A stretch of 8,916 nucleotides of DNA from Chitinophagaceae bacterium (GTDB taxonomy: Bacteria; Bacteroidota; Bacteroidia; Chitinophagales; Chitinophagaceae): the NCBI GenBank assembly GCA_019454915.1, contig JACFNM010000159.1:324-9239 (forward strand), in the 5' to 3' direction. The position numbers were made by a program, and so were the translations under genes. Numbering within the stretch: the first letter of the stretch is position 1; each line of letters starts with the position of its first letter. A model generated the notes under the pieces. It saw only the letters and a program-made list of their open reading frames with translations, was not told the origin of the DNA and searched no databases. Below are positions 8,131 through 8,916 of the stretch, piece after piece.

Positions 8131-8141
8131 CGCATCCTGAG

Positions 8142-8162
8142 ACCTGTCTCCGTGAGACGGGT
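8142..8162 (+). promoter_or_regulatory. Short hairpin in the ftsX leader RNA
   Basis: ACCTGTCTC (8142-8150) pairs with GAGACGGGT (8154-8162) over nine positions, eight Watson-Crick and one G-U, around a CGT loop. It starts about 7 nt after the predicted ftsX transcription start and ends right before the ATG of the 18-codon frame. There is no T-run after it, so it is not a terminator itself. Its 5' part could also pair with the 5' arm of the terminator-like hairpin downstream. Confidence 0.5.
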
Positions 8163-8219
8163 ATGAAAAGGAATGAAAACAGTATCCGGGTTAAGAACCA
8201 AAAGCAGATTTCCTTCTAA
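8163..8219 (+). CDS. Possible 18-residue leader peptide upstream of ftsX
   Basis: An ATG at 8163 opens an 18-codon frame, MKRNENSIRVKNQKQISF, ending in TAA at 8217-8219. It is very polar and basic, with no run of a single amino acid as in classic amino-acid-operon leader peptides. Its last 13 codons overlap the terminator-like hairpin, so a ribosome translating it would be expected to disturb that structure. It is in the same frame as ftsX, with this TAA as the only stop between them. No Shine-Dalgarno is seen. A frame this short can easily arise by chance, and only its position makes it worth listing. Confidence 0.15.
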   Translation: MKRNENSIRVKNQKQISF

Positions 8220-8237
8220 GCCGGGATGCTTTTTTTT
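8181..8237 (+). terminator. Intrinsic-terminator-like hairpin in the ftsX leader
   Basis: Positions 8181-8197 pair with 8214-8230: 15 of 17 positions pair (13 Watson-Crick, two G-U, two mismatches), with a 16-nt loop at 8198-8213. The 3' arm runs directly into eight consecutive T residues (8230-8237). This is the form of a Rho-independent terminator on the plus strand. It cannot serve an upstream gene, because everything to the left is transcribed the other way, and it ends 24 bp before the preferred ftsX start. It would therefore end a leader transcript started at about 8135, either as an attenuator for ftsX or as the 3' end of a short RNA of about 100 nt. The structure was judged by eye; no folding energy was computed. 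Confidence 0.6.
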
Positions 8238-8261
8238 CGAGATAAAATTAACTCTGTTTCG

Positions 8262-8916
8262 ATGATTGAAATCAGTAAGACATCCATGAGAAGGAGTAAG
8301 CCCTCTTATTTTTTTAGTATTCTTGGCGTAGCCTCTCTGCTAATCCTGATCGGTATCTTAGGTTGGTTTGCTATTAATGGCAGCAAACTGGAAAGTTACT
8401 TCAGAGGGAGCGTACAGGTGAATGTTTACCTGCGGGAAAATGCGTCCCAGGAAGATATAGACCAATTGTTGTCTTCTATTCAATCCAGGCCATACGCCGC
8501 CTCGGCCACCTTTACTACCAAAGAAATGGCCAAAGAGAATTACATGAAAGACGGTAACGAAGACTGGAACAAAGTATTGGATTTTAACCCACTGCCTGCC
8601 AGTATTGATTTCAAGTTAAAACCGGATTATGTTAATAGGGACAGCCTGGTAAATATTACCGCCGATCTTTCACAGAATATTATAGTGAGTGATGTCCGCT
8701 ATCCGGATGAGGTCGTTGGTAATTTGAATAGTGTTGTCCGTAAAGTGGGCTGGGCTTTATTAGGGGCAGTTACGCTCTTAGGTATCCTGGTATTGATTCT
8801 TATTGATAATACTATAAAGCTGGCTATGTTCAGTAACCGTTTTTTGATAAAAACCATGCAAATGGTGGGCGCTACCCGGTGGTTTATTTGCAAGCCATTT
8901 GATATAAAGGCTGTAA
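8262..8916 (+). CDS. ftsX: Cell division protein FtsX (3' end outside window)
   Basis: The first 218 codons of an FtsX homologue; the frame is still open at the window edge. FtsX is the membrane subunit of the FtsEX ABC-type complex, which controls peptidoglycan hydrolases at the division septum. Visible are a short basic N-terminus (RRSKPSYFF, about 10-18), transmembrane helix 1 (about 17-38), an extracytoplasmic domain (about 40-160, starting with 'VQVNVYLRENASQEDI'), transmembrane helix 2 (about 164-181) and the family signature 'TMQMVGATRWFI.KPF' (198-213). Two further helices, roughly 75 residues, should lie beyond the edge. The start is uncertain: in-frame ATGs are at 8226, 8262 and 8286. 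I prefer 8262, since 8226 falls inside the terminator-like hairpin and 8286 leaves a very short tail. None has a Shine-Dalgarno. ftsE is not in the window; it is commonly unlinked from ftsX in this phylum, as I recall. Confidence 0.93.
   Translation, partial: MIEISKTSMRRSKPSYFFSILGVASLLILIGILGWFAINGSKLESYFRGSVQVNVYLRENASQEDIDQLLSSIQSRPYAASATFTTKEMAKENYMKDGNEDWNKVLDFNPLPASIDFKLKPDYVNRDSLVNITADLSQNIIVSDVRYPDEVVGNLNSVVRKVGWALLGAVTLLGILVLILIDNTIKLAMFSNRFLIKTMQMVGATRWFICKPFDIKAV

Larger units (their letters stand above)
8092..8131. repeat. 9-bp inverted repeat formed by the divergent -7 boxes
   Basis: GCAAAATTA at 8092-8100 is the exact reverse complement of TAATTTTGC at 8123-8131, with a 22-nt spacer. 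Each arm contains one of the two opposed TAnnTTTG boxes. The symmetry may simply reflect two promoters sharing a consensus, or it may be a binding site for a dimeric regulator that controls both genes. Confidence 0.6.

Noticed and set aside
8131..8237. Known riboswitch classes or SRP RNA in the ftsX leader (a CTGAGA string recalls TPP)
   Set aside because: The other conserved TPP elements are missing, and I see no core of the SAM, glycine, c-di-GMP, fluoride or cobalamin riboswitches, nor the SRP RNA apical loop.
8226..8261. Longer FtsX start at ATG 8226
   Set aside because: It would place the start codon inside the 3' arm of the terminator-like hairpin and add 12 residues (MLFFRDKINSVS) unlike the FtsX N-termini I know. 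It cannot be fully excluded.
8699..8893. 64-codon minus-strand frame at the right edge
   Set aside because: It is antisense to the clearly coding second transmembrane region and signature of ftsX.

Overview
The window looks like chromosomal DNA from a member of the Bacteroidota, most likely near Chitinophagaceae. Three things point there: a GldB-family lipoprotein (a family confined to this phylum), starts without Shine-Dalgarno sequences but with A/T-rich leaders, and several matches to the Bacteroidota -7 promoter box TAnnTTTG in the gaps between genes. The family-level placement is inference from protein style, not measured. It is mostly a housekeeping region. I see no mobile element, CRISPR array, tRNA or rRNA.

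Layout. Four genes lie on the minus strand, in transcription order: leuS (5226-8015, leucyl-tRNA synthetase), mfd (1684-5091, transcription-repair coupling factor), a small DUF4870-type membrane protein (1253-1615) and gldB (106-1149, gliding-motility-type lipoprotein). The gaps between them are 134, 68 and 103 bp. The leuS-mfd gap holds a good -7 box for mfd and the mfd-DUF4870 gap a weaker one, so the set is a co-directional cluster with possible internal promoters rather than one tight operon. On the right, ftsX (8262 to beyond the window edge) is divergent from leuS and is cut off after 218 codons.

Functionally the genes are only loosely linked: translation (leuS), repair of transcription-blocking damage (mfd), envelope and motility (gldB, DUF4870), and cell division or wall hydrolase control (ftsX). 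No shared pathway is evident.

The most interesting stretch is the 246-bp leuS-ftsX divergent region (8016-8261). It holds back-to-back candidate promoters whose -7 boxes form an exact 9-bp inverted repeat, a nested dyad in the leuS leader and, on the ftsX side, a long hairpin followed by eight T residues. That hairpin looks like an intrinsic terminator placed between the ftsX promoter and the ftsX start. It overlaps an 18-codon open frame and follows a smaller hairpin that could pair alternatively with its 5' arm. This suggests either an attenuator controlling ftsX or a short terminated RNA of about 100 nt. It is a hypothesis from sequence only.
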